64,000 bases of DNA from Gymnopus androsaceus JB14 (GCA_009733575.1 ML769464.1:173504-237503), one strand, 5' to 3'; shown: positions 13,209-25,865, counted from the stretch's first letter. Notes: generated by a model from the sequence alone, not told the origin. A program made the numbers and translations.

Positions 13209-16200
13209 ATGTCTTCACTAAGCATCCCTCCTGTGACTTCATTGTCTGGTCCACACCAATTGTTTCCGGGTGCTCATGACTTCCAAATGCTTGGATGTAC
13301 ATTCCAAGTTGCGAGTGGAGACATTCACAACCATCCACGTGTGTAACTTTTTTGTATTCCTTGTGTTAGCTTACTAGCTGACTACCTGTTGGCTTCTGCA
13401 ATTCCTTATCTTTGAAAAGCGGTGTGTTCATCATATTTATGGTTGCATGAATCACTGAACAGTACAATCTGCAGATTGTTTACTATTGGAAAATGCGCTT
13501 GTCATCTGCTCCCCCTGATTATTATATTGTTGGTTGTATAGAACCTGGAAGCTCTGGAGAGACTTCTCATATTGTTCGGAGGTTTATGCGGGAGGAAGAC
13601 CGAGATCGCTTTGAATCATTGCTGAATAAATTTGGGTAAGTATATAAAATTGTGACTTATCATGTAGCTGATTATTCTGGATTACTTGTGTGTTCAAGAT
13701 GGTCCCCATTTACAAGTAAACCACTCTGGAAGCTCACTGTGAATGGAGACCCATGTTTAGCTGTATCATCTGCAGGTGACTTTGCATTTTGGCATTCAAA
13801 TTGACAATCTAATCCGAGAAGCTGTCTATACATTACAGGAAGTGATGCCATATCAAAGTTATGAGCAGCGGCTGCGAATGGTGAGATTCAATGTGATGTG
13901 AATTTTGCTGGTGTTTTTGCTCACAATGCAATCAAGTTCCTTAAGCTTTCGGTATGGACTAATGGTTTATGAGAGCTAGGCATTTCAATGACACAGTGTC
14001 AGTCATTCTTTATGGAAAGTCATAACATTTATCCAGGCAAATGGAACTGGGGTGCTCTTTGGTACCATCATGGTCCATACACAAGTTTAAAATTGTTCAA
14101 TGAGAATGGAAATCTAATAATTGACCTGGAACTGCTGGAATCCTATGGTTTGCTTTATCAAGAAGGTTCACAGTTTCTGGTAGGAAGAGTGCATCATTTA
14201 TGAATGAAGGTTGGCTGACAATTATCAGATACATGGTGATAAGCACTTATATTCAAAGGTTGGAAGCTTGAACAAGAAGATTGAAAATAGAATAGGTGAG
14301 TGGATATTATAGTTGAGCAGTAGTGGAAAATGCATGTTCTATAACAGGGAGAGTTGGGCTTGCAAAATTGAGGGAAGGCCACTTGCAAGAAAGTAAAGTA
14401 AGCACTTGTGTATTGATTGAAATAAGATGCAAGCCAAGCTAACTCTCATCTCCAGGATGTGAGTGCCTGCATTTGACTTTCTCCCTTCTGTTGACCCTTG
14501 TCCCCACCTCTCTTCAGTTTGTTAGTACATTCCATCCCTTCTCCAGCTTCTCCCTCCTGCTGAATCTTGTCTGATCTCTTCTCTCAAGCTTGTGAGTGCC
14601 TCCCATTGCCTTTCCAGCTTTTCCCTCCTACTGACTCTTGTCTCCGCTTCTCTCTTCAGGAAGTGAGTACCTCCCATCACCTCTCCAGTGTCTTCCTCTT
14701 GCTGATTCTTGTCCTATCTCCTCTCTCCAGTATGTGAGTGCCTCCTATTCCCTACCCAGGCTTTTTCTCCAGCTGACTCTTGTCCCCTTTCCTCTCTTTA
14801 GTTTGTGAGTGCCTCCCATCTCCTCTCCAGGTTCTCCCTCCTGCTGACTCTTGTCCCCTTTCCTCTTGTCAGGATGTGAGTGCTTCCCATCCCTTCTCCA
14901 GCTTCTCCCTCCTGCTGACTCTTGTTCTCTCTTCTCTCTCCAGGATGTGAGTGCCTCTGATCCCCTCTTCAGCTTCTTCCTTTCTGCTGACTCTTGGACC
15001 CTCTCCTCTCTCCAGCTTGTGAGTGCCTCCCATCCCCTTCTCCAAGTTTTCTCTCCTGCTGACTCTTGTCTCTCCTCCTCTCTCCAGGATGTGAGTGCCT
15101 CTCATGCCCTCTCCAGGTTTTGCTCCTGCTGACTCTTGTTCCTTCACCTCTCTCCAGTGGGTGAGTGCCTTCCATCTCTCCTCCAGTTTCTTCCTCCTGC
15201 TGACTCTTGTACCCTCTCCTCTCCAGGATGTGAGTCCCTCCTATCCTCTCTCCAGGTTCTCCCTCATGGTGACTCTTGTCCCCTGCCCTCTCTCCAGTGT
15301 GTGGGTGCCTCCCATCCCCTCTTCAGGTTCTCCCTCCTGCTGACTCTTATCACTTCCCATCTCTCCAGGCTGCAAGTGCCTTCCATCCCCTCTCCAGGTT
15401 CTCCCTCCTGCTGACTTTTGTTCCCTCTCCTCTCTCCAGCAAGTGAGTGCCTCCCTATCCCCTTTCCAGGTTCTTCCTCCTGTTGACTTTGGTCTCCTCT
15501 CCTTTCTCCAGTCTGTAAGTGCCTCCCATCTCCTCTCCAGCTTCTCCCTCCTATTGACTCTTGTCACCTCTCCTCTGCAGATTGTAAGTGCCTCCCATCC
15601 TCTCTCTGGCTTCTCCCTCCTGCTGATTCTTGTTCCCTCTTCTCTCTCCAGTTTGTGAGTGCCTCCCATTCCCTCTCTAGCTTCTTCCTCTTGCTGACTC
15701 TTGTTCTCTCTCCTCTCTCCAGTATGTGAGTGCTATCCATCCTGTATCCAGCTTCTCTCTCCTACTGACTCTTGACTCCTCTCCTCTCTCTTGAGTTTGT
15801 GAGTGCCTCTCATCCCCTCTCCAGGTTTTCCCTCCTGCTGACTGCTGACTCTTGTTGCTCTCCTCTCTCCAGTTTGTGAGTGCCTCCCATCCCCTCTCCA
15901 GCTTTTCCCTCCTGCTGACTCTTGTCCCCTCTCCTTTCTCCAGGGTGTGAGTGCCTCCCATCCCCTCTCTGGCTTCTCTGTCCTGCTGACTCTTGTTTCC
16001 TCTCCTCTCTCCAGGATGTCAGTACCTCCCATCTCCTTTTCAGCTTCTCTCTTCTGCTGACTCTTGTCCCCTCTCTCCAGGATGTGAGTATCTCCCATCC
16101 CCTCTCTAGCTTTCCCTCCTACTGACCTTGTTCCCTCCCCTTTCCAGGATGTAATTGCCTCCCATCTCCTCTCTAGCTTCTCCCTCCTGCTGACTCTTGT

Positions 16201-17305
16201 CCCATCCCCTCTTTCTAGTGGGTAAGCACCTCCCATCCCTTCTCCAGCTGCTTCCCCTCCTGAGTCTTTTTCCTCTCTCCTTTCTCCAGTGGGTGAGAGC
16301 ACCCCATCCCCTCTCCAGCTTTGCCTCCTGCTGACTCTTGTCCTCTCTCCTCTCCAGCAAGTGAGTGCCTTCTATCTCTTCTCCAGCTTCTCCCACCTGC
16401 TGACTCTTGTTCCCTCCCTCTCCACAGTGGGTGAACATCTTCCATCCTTTCTCCAGCTTCTCCCTCCTGCTGAATCTTGTCCCCTGTCTTCTCAATCTAG
16501 TTTGTGAGTGCCTTTCATCCACTCTCCAGGTTTTTCCTCCTGCTAAATCTTATCCTCTCTCCTCTCTCCAGTTTGTGAGTGCCTTGTATCCTCTCTCTAG
16601 CTTCCTCCTCTTGCTGACTCTTGTCTCCTCTCCCCTCTCCAGGATGTGAGTGCCTCCCAGCTCTTCTCCAGCTTCTCCTTTCTGCTGACTCTTATCCCCT
16701 CTCCTCTCTCCAGGGGGTGAGTACCTCCCATCCCCTCTCAAGCTTCTCCCTCCTGCTAACTCTTGCCTCCTCTCCTCTCTTCAGGATGTGAGCACCTTCC
16801 ATCTCTTCTTCAGCTCCCCCTCCTGCTGACTCTTGTTTCCTCTCTTTTGTCCAGTGGGTGAGTGCCTCCCATCCTCTCTCCAGCTTCTCCCTACTGCTGA
16901 CTCTTATCCCCTCCTTCCCAGAAAGTGAGTGTCTCTTATCCCCTCTCCAGCTTCTCCCTCCTGCTGACTCTTATCCCCTCCCCTCTTTCCAGTTTGTGAG
17001 CACCTCTCATCTCTTCTCAGCTTCTCCCTCTTGCTGAATCTTGTCCCCTCCCTTTTCTCCAGTGGGTGAGCACCTCCCATCTCTTCTCTAGATTTTCTCT
17101 CCTGCTGACTCTTGTCCCCTCTCTTCTCTCCAGGATGTGAGTGCCTCCCATCTCCTCTTCAGGTTTTCCCGCTTGCTGACTCTTGTCCCCTTTCCTCTCT
17201 TCAGGATGTGAGTGCCTCCTATTCCCCTAATAGGGTTTTCAATATGATGATGCTGATCCGTTTGACAAAGTTCCTCCCTCCAAAACGGAGCCAGCATTCT
17301 GTTAA
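13209..17305 (+). CDS. Multi-exon gene containing the tandem intron array (arm A copy)
   Basis: The first exon starts at ATG 13209 (MSSLSIPPVTSLSGPHQLF, then GCTFQVASGD). Later exon-like blocks are DYYIVGCIEPG with RRFMREEDRDRFESLL (about 13485-13635), LIREAVYTLQEVMPYQSYEQ (about 13810-13870), GKSHNIYPGKWNWGALWY (about 14015-14180), then IHGDKHLYSKVGSLNKKIENRIG (14229-14295) and RVGLAKLREGHLQESK up to about 14394. The last three join in phase. After one ordinary phase-0 intron comes the 40-triplet array, and then a phase-0 last exon 17234-17305 (QYDDADPFDKVPPSKTEPAF) ending in TAA. The opening resembles N-terminal tags of some large Agaricomycete proteins, but I cannot name the family. The middle exon model is unresolved. 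The arm B copy has an in-frame TGA in its last exon, so arm A is the likelier working copy. Confidence 0.5.
14456..17233 (+). repeat. Tandem array of intron-like units with three-base exons (arm A)
   Basis: By eye there are 40 triplets separated by 39 units of about 62-74 bases, plus a truncated 26-base last unit (17208-17233). Each unit starts GTGAGT or a close variant (GTAAGT, GTTAGT, one GCAAGT), has TGCTGACTC or a close variant, which fits a fungal branch site, then a pyrimidine tract and CAG, TAG or GAG. Exactly three bases then separate this AG from the next GT in all 40 cases. The triplets vary: GAT 12, TTT 8, TGG 6, CTT, TAT and CAA 2 each, eight others once. None is a stop codon. Flanking exons are both in phase 0, so each triplet would be one in-frame codon if every unit were spliced. 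Confidence 0.85.
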
Positions 17306-17708
17306 AATAGAGCATCTACCTGATGATAAAGCCAATAATCATGGTTTTGGAGATGGAGATGTATCAGGCAATTGAGCCATATGTTGGATTCTGTTTCTGA
17401 TCCTGTTATTTTAATACACTTGATGTGCCATTTATATATTTCAGTTTATCCTACTTTTCAACCTATCATTACAGTAGCTATATAAAGTATTGTACCCTTG
17501 AATTTATTCCCTGTGTGTTTGCTTGAGCTTATTTGCTGTAGATCAGAGTTTCATGACTTTACTCCAACACAATGAATATTATCACAACATACTGTATCTT
17601 TTTGACCATTACGTAGTTTGTGGGATGTTACACATTATGGTGTGAATGGACTTTTTTCATGAAGTATGCATATGACAGATCCAAAATGCACCACACATAC
17701 CCAAGGGA

Positions 17709-17981
17709 TTGAAGTTTCCAAGGCAGCACTTGGTGCAGCCTAACGAGTTGGTTATACAAAATTTACAATGTTACTCTGCCGAGATGAAAACTCTTGACCA
17801 GATGAAAGCTTGCCTAGGCAATCTCATTGCGGAATGTCCGGTAACTCCAGCCTGGAGCTGCCGCAATGAATGGAAACACTCCCATGATGTCATAAGTCTC
17901 TTGACTGAGATGATAAAAGCAACATGGATGACAGAATCATCTAGGCAAGCTAAAACTCTCCGAGACCAAATATTGTACTAG
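17709..17981 (+). CDS. Hypothetical ORF in the spacer between the arms
   Basis: A 90-codon frame (MKFPRQHLVQPNELVIQNLQ) with helix-rich composition and a cysteine pair (AECPVTPAWSC). It is not part of the inverted repeat, which ends at about 17660. I do not recognise it and see no partner exons, so it may be a chance ORF or a transposon scrap. Confidence 0.2.
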   Translation: MKFPRQHLVQPNELVIQNLQCYSAEMKTLDQMKACLGNLIAECPVTPAWSCRNEWKHSHDVISLLTEMIKATWMTESSRQAKTLRDQILY

Positions 17982-20488
17982 CTGGATGCCCAAGGCTCAG
18001 TTAGGATCCGAGGCAAGTGTAATGGATGGGGTGTTTTTGGGTTGCTCATTGATAGAGGGTGCCAAGGTATACCTGCCGCGGCATCACCAACGCGGCCACC
18101 TGATCAACCTCATCGCAATCACTCTTAGAGCAAGGAATGACTAGGAATAATTCCTGTCTGAGATTCAGTGTTGTTCCGAGATCCATGTGCTACAAGGCAT
18201 CTGGGCTTGAGTCTACATGGAACGAGGCATAATGTCTAGCTCACTATTGGTGAGGCAAAGATGGATATACTTCCAAGGGCTGTTCATGGAATGTTTCGAA
18301 CACCATAGAACTTCACCAAGTCATAAATTTGGAGGACCTGAACAGTTTCTGAGGCAAAAGAAAGTGACTTGAGTTCATCTAGGACCAAATTCCAAACATT
18401 GCCATTCCAAGTTATGGATTTCCCCAAGATTAGGTGTGCCGAGATGACTTATTGAAGAAAATTATTTATTATTTTACATTTATGGACATGTCTCAATCTC
18501 TTTCATATTATTTCTTTGTTTTATATTTTTCCAAGATGTACCAGTGCTTTGGTGTTTGCTTTCCCTTCGATTAGTTCAGCGCATCATTGTACATTAGTTG
18601 GCTTTTCAAAACCTCCCTCCAAATATAAACCTTGTTCATTTGCACTGCCTGTGCCACTGTCAAGTGCTTTTTCTCTTCAAATCAATTAGTAGTCGAGGGA
18701 ACCTTTGACAACCTCCTTCCTTGCATTAAATTAAACCTTTTGGATTGAATCTGATTGGGGTGGTTGTTGTTTAGTTGGTTTTCATACCCAGCACAAATCT
18801 AACTCATCAACACTTCAGGCAACCACTATATATGACCTAGGTAGGATAGAAAAATGATGTCCATAAACTATCCTAAGAGGTACCTTCATTGAGCATTCTG
18901 CCTCATATTTGTACTCAACCTATGATGCTGGTCTTGTTGACAAATGATTACAATTGTTGGTTTTACTTTATTCTACAAATTACTACAGCTGTAATACACC
19001 TAAATACAGCCCAACAATGGTGATATAATGTGGTTAAATTACATTATGAAATTTACATGCACCTAATGGCAAAGTGGTATTCTCAGACACCAAATCAGAC
19101 ATGTGTGATGAATTACATACCTGTCAATGAGTGTTTAAATCATCAATGTGTGTGCAATGAGTAATTTTTAAATTTTTATTTCTATGCAATGCCGTGGCTA
19201 ACATTAGAGAGCTAGTCTGGCAGGGGTTAGGGCTAGGGCTAGGATTAGGGGTTTCTGCCTACTGAAATAAGTGCAAATGAAGCTTTAGAGTGCCTGCCAA
19301 TGACTTCCCAGCCCAGGGGACCCCCCAAGCACAGCAAGGGAGGGGAGGGAAGCAGAGGCAGGCCCGAAGTTTGCACACTGAATACAGTACTAGTGATATA
19401 ATAGTAACTGATGGTATTTATAACCGTAGTAATTTGTAGAATAAAGTAAAACCTACAATTGTAATTGTTTTGTATACAAGATCTGTGTCTGGGGCTCTTG
19501 TAATAGTAATATATACCAATAACTCATACTAATAGCTCATAATAGTAGTAGTATCAGGACAATACAGCACTAGTGTACTACTCCTACTGTGACAAGTTGT
19601 CTCAAGGGCTGCAAACTTTTTGGAACCAGCCTTTTGGTTGGACTAACTAACTATGTAAGCATTCACACACACCATATATGGTATATTGAGATTAGATATT
19701 CTATCTTTCTGCCTCAGAGCTACCAGTTAAACTATCCCAAGCTTTTTTTGGTGATTTTTAGGGAGTATATATACTATGAATCTTGAATGGACACTTTGTA
19801 AAAATATTCTCGCTGAAGTGTACTATCTAATAGTATCTAATTCCATGTGACTAGTGTGACAGAAAGGTGAGTGTGGTCCTTAAAAATGACTAGAAATGAA
19901 AGAATCATGACAGGAGCTCAGTTAGACATCTATTGGTGAATATAATAGACTAAGGAGGGCCAAAAAATGCCCCAATGCACTCATTTAGAGGGATGTTGAA
20001 CTTTTTTTTTTCAGGCCTGATGGCTGGACTAACTAACCAACCCCCAGTTGGGTGCCTAATTATTTGCAGCCCCTTCAGTTGTCTACTAGCATTGCTATTG
20101 GACTAATACTCAAGGTGGACCAAAGATTTTTTATTATTACACAGGGTCAAAATTTTTTTAATGGCCTCAAAGAGTGAACCAACCAACCCGGTGATGTGAC
20201 AATTGCCTTATTAGGGTGTTAAAGCTGTATATAATGATGTAAGTGTGACATTTGATGTCACCATATGTCCCTTATAGGTGCCAGGTACCAGTCACCTTCA
20301 TTCCCATATACAAGCCACCACTGCTCCAATGGCTCATTGAGCTTAACAAAAGTACCAGAAACTGTGTGAAAAAAAATCCAAGCCTTCAGAAGCCTAGTAT
20401 TTTGACCAAACCTCACTGACTCATGGCTGGGTAAATTTTTTTTGGTGGTCTCAGAGGGTGAACCAACCAACCACTGAAGTGTACCAGT
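17982..20488. other. Decayed repeat-like spacer, no gene seen
   Basis: This stretch is AT-rich and has stops in every frame. It holds a short guanine-rich tract of GGTTAGGGCTAGGG type at 19225-19255 and several related direct repeats of a TGGTCTCAGAGGGTGAACC-like block near 19610, 20010, 20155 and 20435, each after a T-rich run. A TATA-like CAAATATAAACC at about 18620 sits in sequence that could be an old LTR, but I could not find matching ends. Confidence 0.4.
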
Positions 20489-20930
20489 TGTTGAACAGCA
20501 AGGTGAGATCAAATGGTGAAACCACGTTACTAACCAAGTGTAAGGCTTGAGGAGTGAAACAGTTTGTGAGAGAGTTTAGTATTGTCTGAGAGGACAGTAA
20601 AGCAGTAGTATGCAGAGTGATAATTACTACAGGTAAACTACTACAGCTTATATACTAAATGTCTGTAAAACTATACAGTACCCTAAATCTGATAATAGGT
20701 ACAGTATTGGTAAGTGTACATGCTTACAATGGTCCATACAATGTGATGTATGTATATACATCAGCAGTCGATATCATAGCTATAATCACATGTATGTAAC
20801 TAGCGAATAACATTAATCAAATGATATCAATATATAGGAATGTGATTTTGGTGATTGGTAAGCCAATGTAGAATATCACGGTACAAAGTACCTGATCATG
20901 TGTCCATGATTGTGAGCGTATCTTTCAACA
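20489..20930 (-). repeat. 3' LTR of the Ty1/copia element
   Basis: The 442-base block runs from TGTTGAACAGC to TCTTTCAACA on the plus strand, so it has TG...CA ends inside a short inverted repeat. On the minus strand it is preceded by a purine tract (GCGAGGGGGAG, 20941-20931), the expected polypurine tract. The first 40 bases recur at 27455-27493, where the 5' LTR should be. Confidence 0.8.
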
Positions 20931-21262
20931 CTCCCCCTCGCTGAGATCAATGGATTGGCGGGGATAAGGTTTAAGGGATCTTTAGATGAAAAGAAAAGAA
21001 AATCTATGTAAGAAGGGCAACAGGAGCTCTAAGGCCAAATTGACTGAATATGTAGCAAAAGCTGGTCCTGCTATCAAATCCAAAGCCATTAAAGGCACAT
21101 GCAACTATTAGATAGTCGAGGATAGAGACTTCTGTGCTTTGCTACCATAACTCTACATTGAAGGAACATGAAGTCTGAGAACATAGAAGTAGTTTGCGGA
21201 AGCTGGATCCAAGACCAAACATGAGCTTGGCCTTTGGTGATGTTGCCTGCTACATGTTCTTG

Positions 21263-24200
21263 CTACTTTGAGCTCCAGGAGCTCAACGATTTTGCCACCC
21301 GGTCATCTAAAGTTCCTGGATCAGGGGTATGTACTTCGTGGAAGATTAATTTCCTGAAGGGTTTGTTTCCTTCAAAGTTAATTCCCGAAAGATCCTTAAA
21401 CTTTGTGAGTTTAATGAGTGTGAGATTTTTTGTTAGAATATCTGCAATGTTATCTTCAGTGTGAATGTAAAACAGTTCGACTTCATTCAATTTGACTCTT
21501 TCCTGAATGTAATGGAAGCGTATATCAATATGCTTGGTTCTTCTCTCTTGAATTGGATTTGAAGCAAGAAAGATGGAACCTTGATTCTTGCCCAGTAATA
21601 GTAAAGATTGAATCAAAATTCCAATCTCATTAAATAGAGATTGGAGCCACATGAGTTGTTGACATGAGTCAGACAGTGCCATATATTCAGCCTCAGTGGA
21701 AGAAACCACAATGGTCTTCTGTTTATGGGAAACCCAATGTATTGGATCATTCGCTAATTGGATTATCATCCTGGTATGGGATTTTTGATCATCAGGATCA
21801 GATGCCTAGTCAGACATCAGCAAAAAGGGGTTAAACCTATGATGACCTAGGGAACCTAGGCTACCCTGGTCACCCTGGTCACCTTGGGGCTTCCAGGCTA
21901 CCCCAGGCTACCTTAGGCTACCTCAGGTCACCTCAGGTTCCTCAGGTTAGCTCAGGTTTACTCAGGTTTACTCAGGTTTGCTCAGGTTGCCTCAAATTCC
22001 CAAAGTTTATCCCTAAATCCTAGGCAACCTAGGTGACCTCAAAGAAACTGAGGCAGTCTAGGCAGCCTAGGTGGCCTAGGAGACCTAGGTATCCTTAGGT
22101 TCCCTTAAGTCTCTTTAGGTCATTGTGGGTCAACCTAAAGTCAGCCCTGGGCCCAGACCATTTTTCCTGATGGAGTTGCAATAGGCTAAAAAACCAGCAT
22201 CCAAAAGACCATCAAACACAAGTTCATAATTCCTGGTATACAAAAGATAGTGTAGGATATGAAATGATTTGGCATAATGGTCTTTACTTGGATTTGCAGA
22301 GTATTGACTTAATTTGATAACCGCAAAAGCAATATCAGGACATGTTCCTAACATGAGGTATGATAATGATCCTATGATGCTTTGGTACTGGCGTCGCAGT
22401 TGAGGGTCTACACAAGCATTGTTTGCAGATGGTGTCCAAGAAGAAGGTAATGGGGTGTGAGCTTCTTTTGCTTTATCCATGCAAAATCAGCAAATGATCT
22501 TGATAAGGTAATCCCTTTGGTCAAGAATCAATTTTCGTTTTTTTGCGATCACGAGTTATGCACATGCCAAGGAACTCTTTTGGTTCACCTAGATTACAGC
22601 AGTCCCATATTTTCATAAATTCCTTTTTCTTCTTTAGGACTAAGTCTTTATCAGAACCCATGAACAATGCATCATTGACATATACAATGGCAATTACGGT
22701 TTTGCCTTTATCTTTGAAGATGTATACACCGGCATCTGAATTACAGCGCTTAAATCTTAGTTTTCCCTTAGAGGCAGTGCACTCTTTCCACCAGGATAAG
22801 CCTGACTGTTTCAGACCGTAAAGCACTCAGTGTAACTTCCAAACCTTTGTTTTGTCCTTAACAAAGCCTTCGGGTTGTGGCATGTAGATTTCTTCATCTA
22901 GTTTGCCATAAAGATAAGCCTGTTTGATGTCAAGAGCCTGAATTTCCCAGTCTTGTAAAGTGGCTAAAGCTAGGAGTGTTCTACATGTTTCAAATTGCGC
23001 AACAGGCAAAAACAACTCATTATAGTCTATCCTTTGAACTTGTGAAAATCCTTTAGAGACAAGTCAGGCTTTGTATGGACCATCTCTCTTCTTGTTAAAA
23101 ACCCATTGACATTTAATAGGTTTACAACCAGGAGGTAATTTGACAACCTCAAAAATGTTCCATTGTTTTAATCCATCAATTTCATCTGTGCAAGCTCAAT
23201 CCCATTGTTTGATTTCTTCCTGATTATTACCACCATTTTGGTAATCTGATCATTGTGACCATGAGTCAGGGAAATTATTCAAGTAATTTTGAATGTCAAA
23301 CTCCGCAAGGGAGCTTGAATAGGAAATCAAATGAGCAAGCAAGAAGTTTTGTAATTTTACTCCCCCTTCCTTAATCATTGATATGATATACGCTTCAGAT
23401 TCAGGTTCCGTGTCATCATCATTTGATGTTGATACAGGCTCATCTTCATCTGAATAAGGACTAGGAGAGTGTGGTCTGTTTGAAGGACCAGTCTGAGATT
23501 GTGCAGGATCATTTAATGGTAAAGGAATATTGCAAGCTTTGCTAGTTTGGCGTTGCCATCCAGCACTAGTTCCAGGAGTAGGAACCATGCCAGCTCGGGT
23601 GGGAGGTCTACGTTCTCTTACAGGATTTTGACACTTCCATTCCACAACATCCTCAGGTCTATGACTAAAAGGGTCAGGACAAGGAGGTGTGGTTGGATGA
23701 CAATTATCCTGTGGAGGTGGACTTATTGATGGAGACTGAGATGGTTGATGAGGTGGGTGGCCTTCATCAGAAGAATTGTCATTGTCAAATTCCCCAGGCA
23801 GATCTGGTGGATGATTCGCATTCTCATCTCATGTCAAAAATGGTATTTGATCTGGATCAAAGAGATTGAGATTATCAGGTGGTGTGTCTGCATCACCATC
23901 TGAGGGTTGTGAAGAGTCAGATTTATCATAAGGGTTAGACCAGACAGGTTTGTTGGGTTTTTCTCCTTCTCCAGATTCAGATTTACAATGTGGGAACCAA
24001 GTTTTGTAAAAAGTAGCCTGTGCACCAGTGTAAATGGTGTTGTTGTTTTGCATGAATATATATCCTTTGCTTCCTTGGTCATATCCAATGAAAATCATCA
24101 CCTTCGAGTGTGCAGATTGTTTATTTTTACGTTGTCCTTTAGGTATAAAATGTAAGCACCAGACCCAAATGTTCTAAAATAAGAAACATCGGGTTTCTTC

Positions 24201-25865
24201 CAAGTGAAGATTTCAGTTGGAGTCTTCCAGTTCAATCAACACATTGGTGTGCAATTATACACATGTATTGCAGTGGAATATGAAAATTCCCACCAGGACT
24301 CCAGACAGCAAGCATGATGCTGCATTGATTCTGATTTGTCCATAAGTGTGCGATTGATGCATTCCATGTGACCATTTTGTTGATGAACATGAGGTTCAGA
24401 TTTCTGGACCTCAATACCTTCAGTCTTGAGAAATATTTCCATGATTTTGTTTAGAAATTCTCCCCCTCAATCTATGCATATCTTCTTGATCTTATGACCA
24501 CTTTGCTTTTCAGCCCAAGATTTATAATCTTTAAAGGCTTGAAATGCATCAGATTTTTGATGCAGTTTGATTGAAACAGCGTATGAAGAACATTCATCCA
24601 ACAATGTAATCACATATTTAAATTTATGATACAATAAAGTTGGTAATTCATTTAGATCCATGTGAATGAGATCTAGGATGTGTTCTCCTTGCTTGTTTGA
24701 AAGGGGGTAAGATTGCTGTGGGGCTTTGCCAAGAGCGCAACCTTTACATGGAGTTTTCTCAGTGGGAATAGGTATTTGCTTAGGAAGACCTTGTACATGC
24801 TTAGGAGCATTGCATAAAACATCATTTCCAGGATGACTGAAACGGTTATGCCATGTGTTGTAATCTATTGAAGTCATTGAGACCATTTCACGCTCTGGAT
24901 TTAGTATATCTGAGTGGAGCCAATGAAGGCTATCACCAATGAAATTGGGATTACAGGTCATTATGATCTTACAATCAGACTTTATATGAATCTGAGTTCT
25001 ATCCTCATTTATGACTGTATAACAGCCTTGTTGGTTCAATTGACCAATTGAAAGTAAGCAGTGTGGGCAGTGTGGTTGGTAAAACACCGGATGTAACTTA
25101 GTTGTATGGGTAAAGCCAGTGCCATTCTGGTGACAAATGTAGATTGTTCCAGATCCCAATTAAAGATTGATTGCAACCGTCTGCAGTTTGTACTGGACAA
25201 GGAGTTTCAAATTCCTTGTAGTCAGCAAAATCTTCAATGTATGGGGTGAAATGTCCTGAAGTGCCTGAATCAAGCAGCCATTTGTGATTAGAAGAGCTGG
25301 CTGTCACTTGGATTTCTGTGTGATTATGTTCCTTATTCACACAATTATGCATATAACTGATATATTCAACCCCATCAAGGGGTTGCAGATTACATACAGA
25401 GTCCAATAAATACAAAGTAGGAGCACTAAAATTATATGGTGTATTTATTGGTCCATCAACAGATGGCCTTGGGATAGTGTGCATTGTATAATCATAGGAG
25501 TTTTGTTTAGAGATCCGGTGCAAAATTTTAGTGAACTTTTTCTTAATTGTAGAAAAGGAAGGAACTTGCCAGAAAATCAACTGCTCTTCACCGGTTCCAG
25601 AAGTTTTGCCCTCGTAAACATCCATATAGGAGTCAACAAGTCCTCCAAGATCAATCTCCTCTTCCTCAACCTTCATGTTGGCAAGGAGGGGATCAAAATC
25701 TCCAGTGTAGGGGTCATAAGACTCCACCAGAGGGGAAGAAACTTTGGTACCATTGGTGATACCAGGAGCAATAGCAACATAAGCTGCAGTGAAAGTGGCA
25801 ACAGGATTTTCCACAGTCGCCTCATGAGCCTGAGCCTTGCCTTTGCCTTGCCTTTGCCACCACAC
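21263..25865 (-). pseudogene. copia pol polyprotein remnant
   Basis: From the minus-strand start: aspartic protease motif LLDSGTSGHF (near 25270); GAG-pre-integrase WHNRFSHPG and CKGCALGK (about 24860-24730); integrase core from HMDLNELPTL to HVHQQNGHMECINR (about 24660-24360), broken by a stop at about 24465; reverse transcriptase with ALDIKQAYLYGKLDEEIYMP and VLYGLKQS, interrupted by a stop at 22827; and RNase H with VSSTEAEYMALSDSCQ and RTKHIDIRFHYI (21263-21769). The RT catalytic box reads YVNDALF where YVDD is normal, so one catalytic aspartate is replaced by asparagine. A TIR element splits the RT/RNase H connection. The element is a fossil, but the domain order is unmistakable. Confidence 0.85.
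21815..22172. mobile_element. 358-bp TIR element inside copia pol
   Basis: The left end CATCAGCAAAAAGGGG and the right end CCATTTTTCCTGATG are imperfect terminal inverted repeats of about 15 bases. A two-base duplication (GA on the plus strand) flanks it. Removing the element and one GA rejoins the copia frame as YCNSD, matching the conserved YCDSDWA block of copia RNase H. The interior consists of CTCAGGTTTA-type and CCTAGG-type short repeats and has no coding potential. The end sequence resembles that of the 257-base element at 36938. Confidence 0.7.

Larger units (their letters stand above)
11691..17665. repeat. Inverted repeat, arm A (partner is 27494-31861)
   Basis: Reading arm A forward matches arm B read backward over almost its whole length: the block at 11780-12180, the 62-codon ORF at 12774-12962, the gene at 13209-17305 and the downstream tract to about 17660. 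Divergence is moderate, with many substitutions and small indels. Two large differences stand out: arm B lacks about 200 bases that arm A has at 12180-12380, and the intron arrays differ greatly in length. The first bases of the arm (11691-11760) are themselves an inverted scrap of CYP51 exon sequence, which matches the start of CYP51 copy 2. Confidence 0.85.

Noticed and set aside
14851..16649. Long Ser/Leu/Pro-rich and Gly/Glu-rich ORFs on both strands of the intron array, also at 27775-28711
   Set aside because: They are translations of the repeat units, whose length happens to keep frames open. Splice signals in every unit explain the sequence better.
14456..17233. CRISPR-like array
   Set aside because: The repeat and spacer proportions are wrong (about 68-base repeat, 3-base spacer) and the genome is eukaryotic.
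19225..19255. Telomere-like GGTTAGGGCTAGGG tract
   Set aside because: It is short, degenerate and internal. It does not mark a chromosome end.
22543..22821. Plus-strand 92-codon ORF
   Set aside because: It is antisense to the copia reverse transcriptase YVNDALF region and is a shadow.
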